41,495 nucleotides of DNA from Proteobacteria bacterium SG_bin9 (GCA_002083525.1 LWDM01000075.1:2044-43538), one strand, 5' to 3'; shown: positions 24,054 to 33,361, counted from the first letter of the stretch. Notes: generated by a model not told the origin, from the sequence alone. Translations and numbers: made by a program.

Positions 24054-24075
24054 GCGGCCGGAACAATCCGGCCGC
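24054..24075 (+). terminator. Perfect hairpin between rpsB and tsf
   Basis: GCGGCCGG (24054-24061) and CCGGCCGC (24068-24075) form an eight-pair stem with a six-base loop 14 bases after the rpsB stop. Only AGACATCTTTC follows, so it is probably a partial terminator or a 3'-end stabiliser that sets the rpsB to tsf ratio. Confidence 0.45.
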
Positions 24076-24168
24076 AGACATCTTTCTGAAATCAAATACC
24101 TGGATATGGAGCCAGCGAAGCGCGTCTTGCGCGTCGCATCGGCGACCGGCAGGCAAAGGACTAGAACA

Positions 24169-25089
24169 ATGACGACGATTACCGCGGCGATGGTCAAGGA
24201 TCTGCGCGAGAAAACCGGCGCAGGTATGATGGACTGCAAGCAGGCGCTGAACGAGACCGCAGGCGACATGGAAGCGGCGATCGATTGGCTGCGCAAGAAG
24301 GGCTTGTCGAAGGCCGCCAAGAAGGCTGGCCGCGTTGCCGCGGAAGGTCTCATCGGCGCGATTACGTCGAACGGCAAGGGTGCGCTCGTCGAGGTCAACT
24401 CCGAGACGGACTTCGTTGCGCGCAACGAACAGTTCCAGGGCCTCGTGAAGATGGTGGCGCAGGTCGCGCTCGAAGCCGGTAACCTCGACGCCGTCAAGGC
24501 TGCGAAAGTTGGCTCGGTCACCGTCGATCAGGCGATTGCTGACGCGATCGCTACGATCGGCGAGAACATGACGCTCCGCCGCGTCGCCCATCTGTCGGTC
24601 GGCAAGGGCATCGTCGCGAGCTACATCCACAACGCCGTGATCGACGGTCTCGGCAAGATGGGCGTGCTGGTCGCGCTGGAGTCGGGCGGCAAGGCGGATG
24701 AACTGGCTGCGCTCGGCCGCCAGATCGCCATGCATATTGCTGCGTCGAACCCGCTCGCACTGGATGCCTCCGGTCTCGATCCGGAAGTGGTGCGCCGCGA
24801 AAAGGACGTGCTCGCGGACAAGTATCGCCAGCAGGGCAAGCCGGACAACGTGATCGAGAAGATCGTCGAGTCGGGTCTGAAGACTTACTACAAGGAGGTT
24901 TGCCTCCTGGAGCAGGCCTTCATCCACGACAGCGGCAAGTCGGTTGCGCAGGCGGTCAAGGAAGCTGAGGGCAAGGTCGGCGGTCCGGTAAAGATCACCG
25001 GATTTGTGCGCTATGCTCTCGGCGAGGGAATCGAGAAGCAGGAAACCGATTTCGCCGCCGAAGTCGCCGCTGCCGCCGGACAGGCCTGA
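24169..25089 (+). CDS. tsf: Elongation factor Ts
   Basis: EF-Ts (306 residues) exchanges GDP on EF-Tu. The N-terminal UBA-like module reads VKDLREKTGAGMMDCKQAL, followed by the core signature VEVNSETDFVARNEQF; two dimerisation subdomains and the coiled-coil segment (REKDVLADKYRQQGKPDNVIEKIVESGLKTYYKEVCLLEQ) complete the family pattern. I start at the ATG at 24169 (MTTITAAMVKDL), preceded by AAAGGA; an earlier in-frame start reads through the intergenic region without similarity. It lies 128 bases after rpsB, separated by a strong hairpin. Confidence 0.96.
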   Translation: MTTITAAMVKDLREKTGAGMMDCKQALNETAGDMEAAIDWLRKKGLSKAAKKAGRVAAEGLIGAITSNGKGALVEVNSETDFVARNEQFQGLVKMVAQVALEAGNLDAVKAAKVGSVTVDQAIADAIATIGENMTLRRVAHLSVGKGIVASYIHNAVIDGLGKMGVLVALESGGKADELAALGRQIAMHIAASNPLALDASGLDPEVVRREKDVLADKYRQQGKPDNVIEKIVESGLKTYYKEVCLLEQAFIHDSGKSVAQAVKEAEGKVGGPVKITGFVRYALGEGIEKQETDFAAEVAAAAGQA

Positions 25090-25141
25090 GCGGAGACGTC
25101 ACGACCCGATAAGCCTGCAAGCGCGTTGGAGCGACCGCATC

Positions 25142-25858
25142 ATGGGTGAGCCGGCTTATCGTCGTGTTGTGGTCAAGGTCTCCGGCGAAGCGCTCAGCGG
25201 CGAGCACGGGTTCGGCATCGATCAGCCGACGATGGATCGCATCGCCACGGACCTGATCGCGGCGAAGAATCTCGGTTGCGAAGTTGCCGTCGTCATCGGC
25301 GGCGGCAACATTTTCCGTGGTGTCGAGGTGTCGTCGCGCGGCGTGTCGCGGCCGACCGGCGATACCATGGGCATGCTCGCGACCGTGATGAACTGCCTCG
25401 CCATGCAGGCCGCGCTCGAGCGCAAGGGCCAGCCGGCGCTCACGCTCTCCGCATTCGTGATGCCGGAAATCTGCGAGCTGTTCACGCGCCGCGCCGCGCA
25501 CGCGGCCTTGGCTGCGGGCCGGATCATTCTGCTCGCGGGCGGCACCGGCAATCCGTTTTTTACGACCGATACGACTGCGGTCCTGCGCGCAGCCGAAATC
25601 GGCGCCCAAGCGGTTTTGAAGGCGACCAATGTCGATGGCGTCTACACGGCCGACCCGAAAAAAGACAAATCCGCCAAGCGCTTCGACCGGTTGACCCATT
25701 CCCAGGCATTGGAGGGTGGCTACAAGGTCATGGACGCGACAGCGTTCGCGCTTGCCCGCGAGACCTCGCTGCCTATCATTGTGTTTTCGATCGCCGAACA
25801 GGGCTCGATTGCGGCGATTCTGGCTGGCTCCGGCCATGGCACGGTCGTCGCAGGATAA
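25142..25858 (+). CDS. pyrH: Uridylate kinase
   Basis: UMP kinase (238 residues) of the amino-acid-kinase fold makes UDP from UMP with ATP. Motifs: VVVKVSGEALSG at the start, VIGGGNIFRG, the GDTMGMLATVMNCLAMQ helix, GGTGNPFFTTDTTA and the ATP-site stretch KATNVDGVYTADPKKD. The ATG at 25142 has GGAG ten bases upstream and gives the usual family N-terminus; the frame is open back into tsf. The order rpsB-tsf-pyrH-frr is one of the most conserved in bacteria. Confidence 0.95.
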   Translation: MGEPAYRRVVVKVSGEALSGEHGFGIDQPTMDRIATDLIAAKNLGCEVAVVIGGGNIFRGVEVSSRGVSRPTGDTMGMLATVMNCLAMQAALERKGQPALTLSAFVMPEICELFTRRAAHAALAAGRIILLAGGTGNPFFTTDTTAVLRAAEIGAQAVLKATNVDGVYTADPKKDKSAKRFDRLTHSQALEGGYKVMDATAFALARETSLPIIVFSIAEQGSIAAILAGSGHGTVVAG

Positions 25859-25922
25859 CGAAAAGATTTGGTTCGGCGAATTGACCTGATTTGCCGCAGA
25901 CTACGTCAGGGAGAACAAGGTC

Positions 25923-26486
25923 ATGACGTCCGGGAAATTCGACATGGCTGACCTCAAGCGCCGCATGCAGGGCGCGGTCGGCGCGCTCAAGCACGAGCTC
26001 GGCGGGCTTCGGACGGGACGTGCATCCGCTTCGATGCTGGAACCGGTGCAAGTCGACGCCTATGGCACCCACATGCCGCTGAACCAGCTTGCGACGGTGA
26101 GCGTACCTGAACCGCGGATGATTTCCGTGCAGGTCTGGGACAAGTCGATGGTGAAGGCCGTCGAGAAGGCGATCGTCGACTCCAACCTCGGGCTGAGCCC
26201 GGCGACGGAAGGACAAGTTCTGCGCTTGCGCATTCCCGAGTTGAATGAGGAACGCCGCAAAGAACTCGTCAAGGTCGCGCACAAGTACGCGGAAGCGGCC
26301 AAGGTTGCCGTGCGGCATGTGCGGCGCGACGGCCTCGATGTGCTGAAGAAACTTGAGAAGGGTCACGAGATTTCCGAGGACGAGCAGGAGCGGCTCGCCG
26401 GCGATGTGCAGAAGGCCACCGACGGGACGGTGACCGAGATCGATCAGCTGCTCGCGTCCAAGGAAAAAGAAATTCTGACGGTGTAG
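25923..26486 (+). CDS. frr: Ribosome recycling factor
   Basis: RRF (187 residues) works with EF-G to split the post-termination ribosome. The tRNA-like two-domain protein is recognised by GLRTGRASASMLEPVQVDAYG, PLNQLATVSVPEPRMISVQVWD and the long helix ending RRKELVKVAHKYAEAAKVAVRHVRRDG-like with the hinge Arg. AGGGAG lies upstream of the ATG. It follows pyrH by 64 bases; a short perfect hairpin sits between its stop and uppS. Confidence 0.95.
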   Translation: MTSGKFDMADLKRRMQGAVGALKHELGGLRTGRASASMLEPVQVDAYGTHMPLNQLATVSVPEPRMISVQVWDKSMVKAVEKAIVDSNLGLSPATEGQVLRLRIPELNEERRKELVKVAHKYAEAAKVAVRHVRRDGLDVLKKLEKGHEISEDEQERLAGDVQKATDGTVTEIDQLLASKEKEILTV

Positions 26487-26490
26487 CGGA

Positions 26491-26510
26491 CTGCCCGCAA
26501 TCGCGGGCAG
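26491..26510 (+). repeat. Perfect hairpin between frr and uppS
   Basis: CTGCCCGC (26491-26498) and GCGGGCAG (26503-26510) form an eight-pair stem with loop AATC, four bases after the frr stop. No T run follows. It marks the boundary between the translation genes and the envelope genes and may protect the upstream mRNA end. Confidence 0.45.
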
Positions 26511-26564
26511 AGGGGCAGAACGGCATCGCGCGAACGGGGCCTGCGCATGCCAGAGGACTGGATG

Positions 26565-27323
26565 ATGTCGAACGTTGCGCTGCCAACACCCGAGCGGTCG
26601 GATCTTCCCGACCCGCCGGCGCATGTCGCCATCATCATGGACGGCAACGGCCGCTGGGCGGCTGCACGCGGTCTGCCGCGCGTCGAGGGTCATCGCCGCG
26701 GCGTCGAGGCACTGCGCCGCGTCGTGCGCGCCGCCGGTGAACTCGGCATTCGTTATCTCACGATCTTCTCGTTCAGCTCGGAGAACTGGTCGCGGCCGGC
26801 GAGCGAAATCGGCGACCTGTTCGGGTTGCTCCGCCGTTTCATCCGCAACGATCTGGCGCAGCTGCATGCGGAGGGCGTCCGCGTCCGCGTCATCGGCGAG
26901 CGCACCGGGCTTGAGCCCGACATCATCGCGCTGCTCACCGAAGCCGAAGAACTGACCCGCGCCAACACCAACATGCATCTGATTGTCGCTTTCAATTATG
27001 GATCGCGGCAAGAGATCGCCAACGCCGCGCAGAAGCTTGCGCAAGAGGTCGCCGAGGGGAAACGCGATCCGGCGTCGATCACGCCGGAGACGCTCGGACA
27101 AACGCTGCATACCGACGGCATTCCCGATCCCGATCTGATCATCCGTACCAGCGGAGAACAGCGGCTCTCGAATTTCCTGATGTGGCAGGCAGCGTACAGC
27201 GAGCTGGTGTTCGTCCCCGTGCACTGGCCCGATTTCGACGGCGTCGCGCTGAGAAACGCGGTCGAGGAATACGGCCGCCGCGAGCGCCGCTTCGGCGGGC
27301 TCGCCGCGAAAGCCGGATCGTAA
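26565..27323 (+). CDS. uppS: Isoprenyl transferase (undecaprenyl diphosphate synthase)
   Basis: A cis-prenyltransferase (252 residues from this start) that adds isopentenyl units to farnesyl diphosphate to make the C55 carrier for peptidoglycan and O-antigen. The catalytic Asp is D26 in IIMDGNGRWA; FSFSSENWSRP, NYGSRQEI and the RTSGEQRLSNFLMWQAAYSEL motif follow. Possible starts are 26547, 26562 and 26565; AGAGG at 26552-26556 favours the last two, and homologues begin MSN. Together with cdsA and dxr it forms the standard alphaproteobacterial isoprenoid/phospholipid cluster. Confidence 0.93.
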   Translation: MSNVALPTPERSDLPDPPAHVAIIMDGNGRWAAARGLPRVEGHRRGVEALRRVVRAAGELGIRYLTIFSFSSENWSRPASEIGDLFGLLRRFIRNDLAQLHAEGVRVRVIGERTGLEPDIIALLTEAEELTRANTNMHLIVAFNYGSRQEIANAAQKLAQEVAEGKRDPASITPETLGQTLHTDGIPDPDLIIRTSGEQRLSNFLMWQAAYSELVFVPVHWPDFDGVALRNAVEEYGRRERRFGGLAAKAGS

Positions 27324-27328
27324 GCCTC

Positions 27329-28174
27329 GTGGCTGGGGACAGCACCGCGCCGCAAGCCGCCGAGACGCCATCACGCAATCTGTTGATGCGGGTGCTGGCA
27401 GCATTGGTGCTGGCGCCGATCACCATCGCGATCGCCTGGCTCGGCGGCTGGCCGTGGCTCTGGCTCGTGACGATTGCCGCGGCGATCCTCTACTACGAAT
27501 GGCAGATGATCGTCGGCGTCTGGCGCAACAGGTTCATCATGGCCACAGGCATTGCAGCGCTCGGCATTGCCGGTCCGTTGCTCATGATCGGCGAGATGAA
27601 ATGGCTAAGTGCCGTTCTCGCTGCGGCGTGCGCTATTCTTGCTCTGCTGGCGCGTGCGCAATCGGCTTGGGTGGTCGGCGGCTTCCTTTACGCGACGGCT
27701 GCCTTCCTCGGCGCGATCATCGTGCGCGCTGACGTGGCGTACGGATTTGTTGCGCTGGTTTTCGTTCTCCTCGTCGTTTGGGCGGCGGATATCGGCGGCT
27801 ATTTCGCGGGACGTGGCATCGGCGGCCCTAAACTCTGGCCGCGGGTCAGCCCGAAAAAGACTTGGTCCGGCGCGATCGGCGGTTTGCTCGCGAGCCTCGC
27901 GATCGCGGCTGGATTCGCTGCCGCGGGGCAGGGAGCGCTGGTCACGTTGTTGGTGCTAGGCGCCGTTCTGTCGGTGGTTTCTCAGCTTGGCGATCTGTTC
28001 GAATCCGCTATCAAGCGGCAGTTCGGCGTGAAGGATTCGAGCCACATCATTCCAGGTCATGGCGGCTTGATGGATCGGCTCGATGGCTTTATCGCCGCCA
28101 TTGCCTTTGCAGCGCTGGTCGGCGCGTTACGCGGCGGCGTCGATGGCGCCGGGCGCGGTCTTATGGTTTGGTGA
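27329..28174 (+). CDS. cdsA: Phosphatidate cytidylyltransferase
   Basis: CdsA (281 residues) makes CDP-diacylglycerol from phosphatidate and CTP, the entry to membrane phospholipids. It is a multi-span protein with the family signature near the C-terminus: SPKKTWSGAIGG, then QLGDLFESAIKRQFGVKDSS and IPGHGGLMDRLDG. I use the GTG at 27329, six bases after the uppS stop; an ATG at 27182 in this frame lies inside uppS and adds an Arg-rich stretch foreign to the family, and the next ATG (27386) would cut into the first helix region. The stop is just before dxr. Confidence 0.92.
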   Translation: MAGDSTAPQAAETPSRNLLMRVLAALVLAPITIAIAWLGGWPWLWLVTIAAAILYYEWQMIVGVWRNRFIMATGIAALGIAGPLLMIGEMKWLSAVLAAACAILALLARAQSAWVVGGFLYATAAFLGAIIVRADVAYGFVALVFVLLVVWAADIGGYFAGRGIGGPKLWPRVSPKKTWSGAIGGLLASLAIAAGFAAAGQGALVTLLVLGAVLSVVSQLGDLFESAIKRQFGVKDSSHIIPGHGGLMDRLDGFIAAIAFAALVGALRGGVDGAGRGLMVW

Positions 28175-28178
28175 TCCA

Positions 28179-29405
28179 ATGAGTGCAGTTCCCCTCCGGA
28201 AAAATAGCGCCGCGACGGCGACCGGCGAACGCGTGGTGTCGGTGCTTGGCGCCACCGGTTCGATCGGCGATAGCACCATGGACCTGATCCGGCTGGGCAA
28301 GGACCGATATCGCGTCGAGGCAATCACCGCGCACCAGAATGTCGAGGGTCTCGCCAAGCTCGCGCGTGAATTCAACGTGCGCTTCGCAGCGCTTGCCGAC
28401 GCGTCGAAGCTCGGCGCGTTGCGTGACGCGCTTGCCGGCACCGGTATCGAGTGCGGCGCTGGCGAGAACGCGATCATCGAAGCGGCCGCGCGGCCGGCCG
28501 ATTGGTTGATGGCGGCGGTCAGCGGGGCCGCAGGTCTCAAGCCCGCACTCGCTGCGGTCGATCGCGGTACCACCATCGCGCTGGCTAACAAGGAATGCCT
28601 CGTTTGTGCGGGCGACATCTTTATGCAGCGCGCAGCGAAAGCCGGCGCGCGGGTGCTGCCGGCGGATTCCGAGCACAACGCGCTGTTTCAGGCGCTGAGC
28701 TCAGGCAATCGCGAGGAGCTGACGCGCGTCATCATCACCGCATCGGGCGGGCCGTTCCGCACCTGGGCGGTTGCCGACATCGAGAACGCAACGCTCGCGC
28801 AGGCGCTGAAGCATCCGAACTGGAGCATGGGGCAGAAGATCACCATCGATTCCGCCTCGATGATGAACAAGGGCCTCGAAGTCATCGAAGCGTCGTATCT
28901 GTTCGCGCTGACGCCGGACGAGATCGATGTGCTGGTACATCCGCAGTCGATCATTCACGGCATGGTCGAGTTTTCCGATCGCTCGGTCGTCGCACAACTT
29001 GGTGCGCCGGACATGCGCATTCCGATCGCGCATTGTCTTGGCTGGCCCGAGCGCATTACCGGCCCGTCGCAGAAGCTCGATCTCGCCAAGATCGGTCAGC
29101 TCACATTCGAAACACCCGATTTCGCGCGGTTTCCGGGCCTGCGATTGGCATACGACGCGCTGCGGGCAGGGAATGGTGCGACAACCGTGTACAACGCCGC
29201 GAATGAGGTGGCCGTGGCCGCCTTCATCGGTCAGAAGATCCGCTTCGGCGCAATTGCGCGGCTGGTCGAGGCGACGATGAATGCGGTGGTACGTGATGGT
29301 TCCGCGCACACACCGGCCAACGCCGACGAAGCACTGGCCGTTGACCATATTGCGCGAAAAACCGCTGAAGCCCTCTTGCCTCAAATTGCCTTAAAGGCAT
29401 CCTAA
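28179..29405 (+). CDS. dxr: 1-deoxy-D-xylulose 5-phosphate reductoisomerase
   Basis: Dxr (408 residues) converts DXP to MEP with NADPH, the committed step of the non-mevalonate isoprenoid route, feeding uppS upstream. The dinucleotide site is VLGATGSIGDSTMDL; the catalytic region has ANKECLVCAG and DSEHNALFQAL, then TASGGPFR, HPNWSMGQKITIDSASMMNKGLE and HPQSIIHGMVEF. The ATG at 28179 lies four bases after the cdsA stop and matches homologues; the longer in-frame version is inside cdsA. Complete, with the C-terminal helix domain present. Confidence 0.95.
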   Translation: MSAVPLRKNSAATATGERVVSVLGATGSIGDSTMDLIRLGKDRYRVEAITAHQNVEGLAKLAREFNVRFAALADASKLGALRDALAGTGIECGAGENAIIEAAARPADWLMAAVSGAAGLKPALAAVDRGTTIALANKECLVCAGDIFMQRAAKAGARVLPADSEHNALFQALSSGNREELTRVIITASGGPFRTWAVADIENATLAQALKHPNWSMGQKITIDSASMMNKGLEVIEASYLFALTPDEIDVLVHPQSIIHGMVEFSDRSVVAQLGAPDMRIPIAHCLGWPERITGPSQKLDLAKIGQLTFETPDFARFPGLRLAYDALRAGNGATTVYNAANEVAVAAFIGQKIRFGAIARLVEATMNAVVRDGSAHTPANADEALAVDHIARKTAEALLPQIALKAS

Positions 29406-29449
29406 TCAGTTGGGGAAGAGGGCCTCCGGCTCTATGTGAGAGGATCGGG

Positions 29450-30601
29450 ATGGCCGACATTTTCATGAGCAGTTTCAGCACGTTGACCGGTGGTTTGATC
29501 GGTTACGTGATCCCGTTCCTGTTCGTCCTGACGGTCGTCGTTTTCTTCCACGAACTTGGCCATTTTCTTGTCGCCCGCTGGGCAGGCGTGAAGGTTCTGA
29601 CCTTCTCCCTCGGCTTCGGGCCGGAACTTGCCGGCTTCAACGACAAGCATGGAACCCGCTGGAAAATTTCCGCGATCCCGCTCGGCGGCTATGTGAAGTT
29701 CTTCGGCGATGAGAGCGAGGCGTCGACGCCGTCGACCGAGGCGCTTGAGAAAATGAATGCCGAGGAGCGTTCCTACAGCTTCCATCACAAGAAAGTCGGT
29801 CCGCGTGCGGCCATCGTCGCCGCCGGCCCAATCGCGAATTTCCTGCTGGCGATCGTGATCTTCAGCGTGATGTTCATGGTGCTCGGCAAACCGAGCACGT
29901 CGGCGCGCGTCGACAGCGTGCAGGCAGGAAGTGCCGCTGCCGCAGCGGGTTTTCAATCCGGCGATCTGATCACCGCGATCGACGGTCAAGCTATCGACAG
30001 CTTTTCCGACATGCAGCGGATCGTCGGCACCAAGGCCGGACAGAAGCTGACGTTCGACGTGAAACGCGATTCCAAGTTGCTCTCGCTGACGGCGACGCCG
30101 GAACTGCGTGAGGTGAAGGATTCCTTCGGCAACGTTCATCGCCTTGGCGTGCTCGGCATCAGCCGCGCCACGGCGGCCGGCGATACCGTTACCCAGCCGG
30201 TGAGCCCGCCGGCCGCGGTTTGGCTCGGCGTCAAGGAAACCTGGTTCGTCATCGACCGGACCTTCTCGTACATCGGCGGGGTGTTCACCGGCCGCGAGGC
30301 AGCCGATCAGGTCGGCGGCCCGATCCGGATCGCCCAGATTTCGGGGCAGGTGGCGACGATTGGCCTTGCCGCCCTGATCCATCTCGCCGCCGTGCTGTCG
30401 ATTTCCATCGGCCTTCTGAACCTGTTTCCGGTTCCGCTGCTCGATGGCGGTCACCTTTTGTTCTATGCGGTCGAGGCCGTACGTGGAAAACTGCTGTCGG
30501 AACGGGCCCAGGAACTGGGATTCCGGATCGGTCTGGCGCTGGTACTAATGTTGATGGTTTTCGCGACCTATAACGACTTCAAGCACCTGGCTGCATCGTA
30601 A
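29450..30601 (+). CDS. rseP: Site-2 metalloprotease RseP
   Basis: RseP (383 residues) is an inner-membrane zinc protease that cuts transmembrane segments, including anti-sigma factors of the envelope stress response. The active site H34-E-L-G-H38 is in the first helix. One PDZ region (about residues 125-205: VDSVQAGSAAAAAGFQSGDLITAIDG) follows, while E. coli has two. The second metal motif NLFPVPLLDGGH is near the C-terminus. GAGGA lies upstream of the ATG. Its place before bamA is conserved. Confidence 0.94.
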   Translation: MADIFMSSFSTLTGGLIGYVIPFLFVLTVVVFFHELGHFLVARWAGVKVLTFSLGFGPELAGFNDKHGTRWKISAIPLGGYVKFFGDESEASTPSTEALEKMNAEERSYSFHHKKVGPRAAIVAAGPIANFLLAIVIFSVMFMVLGKPSTSARVDSVQAGSAAAAAGFQSGDLITAIDGQAIDSFSDMQRIVGTKAGQKLTFDVKRDSKLLSLTATPELREVKDSFGNVHRLGVLGISRATAAGDTVTQPVSPPAAVWLGVKETWFVIDRTFSYIGGVFTGREAADQVGGPIRIAQISGQVATIGLAALIHLAAVLSISIGLLNLFPVPLLDGGHLLFYAVEAVRGKLLSERAQELGFRIGLALVLMLMVFATYNDFKHLAAS

Positions 30602-30682
30602 GGTTGTGATGGGGGTATTTTCCTTGCGTGGCCAATGGGCAATGTCTTGGAAAGAAACTTGAATTGCGCGGTTAAAGCCGGT

Positions 30683-30710
30683 TTGCCCTCGGGGTGAAAT
30701 TGGCTACAAG
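30683..30710 (+). promoter_or_regulatory. Possible promoter upstream of bamA
   Basis: TTGCCC (30683-30688) and TACAAG (30705-30710), 16 bases apart, lie in the 214-base gap between rseP and bamA, the longest gap in this envelope cluster. The match to consensus is partial. A separate promoter for bamA and the lipid A genes would be reasonable. Confidence 0.3.
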
Positions 30711-30815
30711 CGGTGCAACAATCGAGAATCTGCCGATGCCCGCGGGGGCTGGTCAGCGGCACAGGGGAATTCAGGGCGTCTTGGCGTCCTCCGGAATGAT
30801 AAGGGCGCGTTGCGC

Positions 30816-33329
30816 ATGATGGTGGGAATGCGAGTGCTACGGGGTGGTCTGGTCGCCGCCCTTTTGGTGGCCGGGTTGTCTGTTGCCGCCCTGGCAACGG
30901 GGGTCGCCGTTTCGAATGTTGCGGTTGCGCAGACCGCCGCGTCGGTCGTTGTGGAAGGCAATCGCCGCGTCGATTCCGATACCATCCGTTCGTATTTCAA
31001 GCCGGGCCCCAGCGGCCGCCTTGATGTGGGCAGCATCGACGACGCGCTCAAGGCGCTGATCGCGACCGGCTTGTTCCAGGACGTGAAGATCAACAACGTC
31101 GGCGGCCGCATCGTCGTCACCGTCGTCGAGAATCAGGTCATCAATCGCGTTGCCTTCGAGGGCAACAAGAAGATCAAGGACGATCAGCTCAGCCTTGAAG
31201 TACAGTCGAAGCCGCGCGGTACGTTTTCGCGTGCGACGGTGCAGGCCGACACGCTGCGCATCGCTGAAGTCTATCGCCGCTCGGGCCGCTTTGACGTGCG
31301 CGTCGAGCCGAAGATCATCGAGCAGCCGAACAACCGCGTCGACCTGATCTTCGAGGTGACGGAAGGCGTCAAGACCGGCGTCAAGACCGTCGAATTCATC
31401 GGCAACAAGGCGTTCTCGTCTTATCGTCTGAAGGACGTCATCAAGACGCGCGAATCGAACATCCTCAGCTTCCTTGCATCCGGCGACCTCTACGATCCGG
31501 ATCGCGTCGAAGCCGATCGCGATCTGATCCGCCGCTACTATCTCAAGAACGGTTATGCCGACGTGCAGGTCATCGCGGCGCTGACCGAATACGATCCCGA
31601 CAAGAAGGGCTTCATTGTCACCTTCACCATCGAGGAAGGCGAGCAATATCGCGTCGGTTCGGTCGACTTCCAAACCAGCGTTGCCGGTCTCGACGCCGCC
31701 TATTTCCGTTCGTTCTCGCGCGTGGGCGTGGGCTCGGTTTACAACGCCGAAGCGGTCGAGAAATCCGTCGAGGAAATGACGATTGAGGCGTCGCGCCGTG
31801 GCTACGCGTTCGCGCAGGTTCGCCCGCGCGGCGAGCGCAACTCGGCGGCGCGCACCGTGTCGATCGTGTTCGTGGTCGAGGAGGGCGCTCGCGTCTACAT
31901 CGAGCGAATCAACGTTCGCGGCAACACGCGCACGCGCGACTACGTGATCCGCCGCGAGTTCGACGTCGCTGAAGGCGATGCTTACAATCGCGCGCTGGTC
32001 GATCGCGCCGAGCGGCGTCTGAAGAACCTCGACTTCTTCAAGACCGTGAAGATCGTGACCGAGCCCGGTTCGTCGTCCGACCGCGTCATCCTCAACGTCG
32101 ATCTCGAAGAGAAATCCACCGGCGACTTCTCGGTGTCGGGCGGCTATTCGAGCGCCGACGGCTTGCTTGGCGAAGTCAGTATTTCCGAAAAGAATCTGCT
32201 TGGCCGCGGCCTGTTCGCACGAGCGGCGTTGCAGTACGGCCAGCGCGCGCGCGGCTACACATTCTCGTTCGTCGAACCGTATCTGTTCGACTATCGCGTG
32301 GCGTTCGGTCTCGACGTCTTCCAGCGCGAGCAGCTTGCGTCGTCGTTCCAGTCCTACAACACCAAGACGGTGGGTGTGACGCCGCGCCTCGGCTTCACGC
32401 TCCGCGAAGATCTGGCGCTGCAGGTGCGCTACTCGTTCTACCGTCAGGAAGTGACGCTGCCCTCGCAGCTCAGCAACTGTAACAACCTCGGTCCGACGGT
32501 TGCGAACGGCGGAATGGCGTTCTTCCCGACGCCGGCCTTCATCGCCGCCAACGGTCTGGCGCTTCCCGGTCAGCCGTTCGCGGCGCTGCCGCAAGGCTGT
32601 TACAGCGATGGCGAAGCGTCGTTGCCGATCCGTCAGGAGCTCGCGCGCGGTTCGACCAACACGTCGCTGGCCGGCTACACGCTGATCTACAACACCCTCG
32701 ACAGCAACAAGGATCCGACGTCGGGCTTCCTCGTCGACTTCAAGCAGGACTTCGCTGGTCTCGGCGGCGACGTGCGCTTCATCCGCACCCAGTTCGACGC
32801 CAAGTTCTACAGCCCGCTGGTCTACGATCTCGTCGGCGTGCTGCGCGTGCAGGGCGGTAACATCTCCAAGATCGGCAATACGCCGCTGCGCATGCTGGAT
32901 CACTTCCAGATGGGTCCGAACCTGGTTCGCGGTTTCGCACCCGCGGGTATCGGTCCGCGTGACATCACGTTCGGCACGACCAATGACGCGCTCGGCGGCA
33001 CGACCTACTTCGGTGCGTCGGCGGAAGTCCAGGTACCGTTCTGGTTCCTGCCCAAGGAAGTCGGCCTGAAGGGCGCGGTCTACGCCGACGCCGGCACGGT
33101 GTTCGACTACAAGGGACCGACCTCGAATGTGCTCACGGGCGAAGTCGGGCCGTTCGGTCTGATCAAGACGTCGAACTCGGAGGATCGCAAGATCCGCAGC
33201 TCGGTCGGTGCCGGTATCATCTGGGCATCGCCATTCGGCCCGCTGCGCTTCGACTACTCGGTGCCTCTCTCCAAGGGCAAGTACGACCGCGTCCAGGAAT
33301 TCCGTTTCGGCGGCGGTACTTCGTTCTGA
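30816..33329 (+). CDS. bamA: Outer membrane protein assembly factor BamA
   Basis: BamA (837 residues from this start) inserts beta-barrel proteins into the outer membrane. A signal peptide (about 1-35, ending near VAVAQ) is followed by five POTRA domains (first one VVVEGNRRVDSDTIRSYF; later one INVRGNTRTRDYVIRREF), then the 16-strand barrel from about residue 440 (SGGYSSADGLLGEVSISEKNLLGRG), with the conserved VRGF motif in the loop 6 region (LVRGFAPAGIGPRD) and a terminal Phe. A Cys pair sits in an extracellular loop insertion around 32477-32602. Alternative starts are TTG 30810 and ATG 30828. No skp gene lies between it and lpxD. Confidence 0.94.
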   Translation: MMVGMRVLRGGLVAALLVAGLSVAALATGVAVSNVAVAQTAASVVVEGNRRVDSDTIRSYFKPGPSGRLDVGSIDDALKALIATGLFQDVKINNVGGRIVVTVVENQVINRVAFEGNKKIKDDQLSLEVQSKPRGTFSRATVQADTLRIAEVYRRSGRFDVRVEPKIIEQPNNRVDLIFEVTEGVKTGVKTVEFIGNKAFSSYRLKDVIKTRESNILSFLASGDLYDPDRVEADRDLIRRYYLKNGYADVQVIAALTEYDPDKKGFIVTFTIEEGEQYRVGSVDFQTSVAGLDAAYFRSFSRVGVGSVYNAEAVEKSVEEMTIEASRRGYAFAQVRPRGERNSAARTVSIVFVVEEGARVYIERINVRGNTRTRDYVIRREFDVAEGDAYNRALVDRAERRLKNLDFFKTVKIVTEPGSSSDRVILNVDLEEKSTGDFSVSGGYSSADGLLGEVSISEKNLLGRGLFARAALQYGQRARGYTFSFVEPYLFDYRVAFGLDVFQREQLASSFQSYNTKTVGVTPRLGFTLREDLALQVRYSFYRQEVTLPSQLSNCNNLGPTVANGGMAFFPTPAFIAANGLALPGQPFAALPQGCYSDGEASLPIRQELARGSTNTSLAGYTLIYNTLDSNKDPTSGFLVDFKQDFAGLGGDVRFIRTQFDAKFYSPLVYDLVGVLRVQGGNISKIGNTPLRMLDHFQMGPNLVRGFAPAGIGPRDITFGTTNDALGGTTYFGASAEVQVPFWFLPKEVGLKGAVYADAGTVFDYKGPTSNVLTGEVGPFGLIKTSNSEDRKIRSSVGAGIIWASPFGPLRFDYSVPLSKGKYDRVQEFRFGGGTSF

Positions 33330-33361
33330 TCTCGACCACGAACCGGATTGCGGTGGGTGGA

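Noticed and set aside
27182..27328. N-terminal extension of cdsA from an ATG inside uppS
   Set aside because: The Arg-rich stretch is a shadow of uppS codons; the GTG at 27329 fits the gene spacing and the family.
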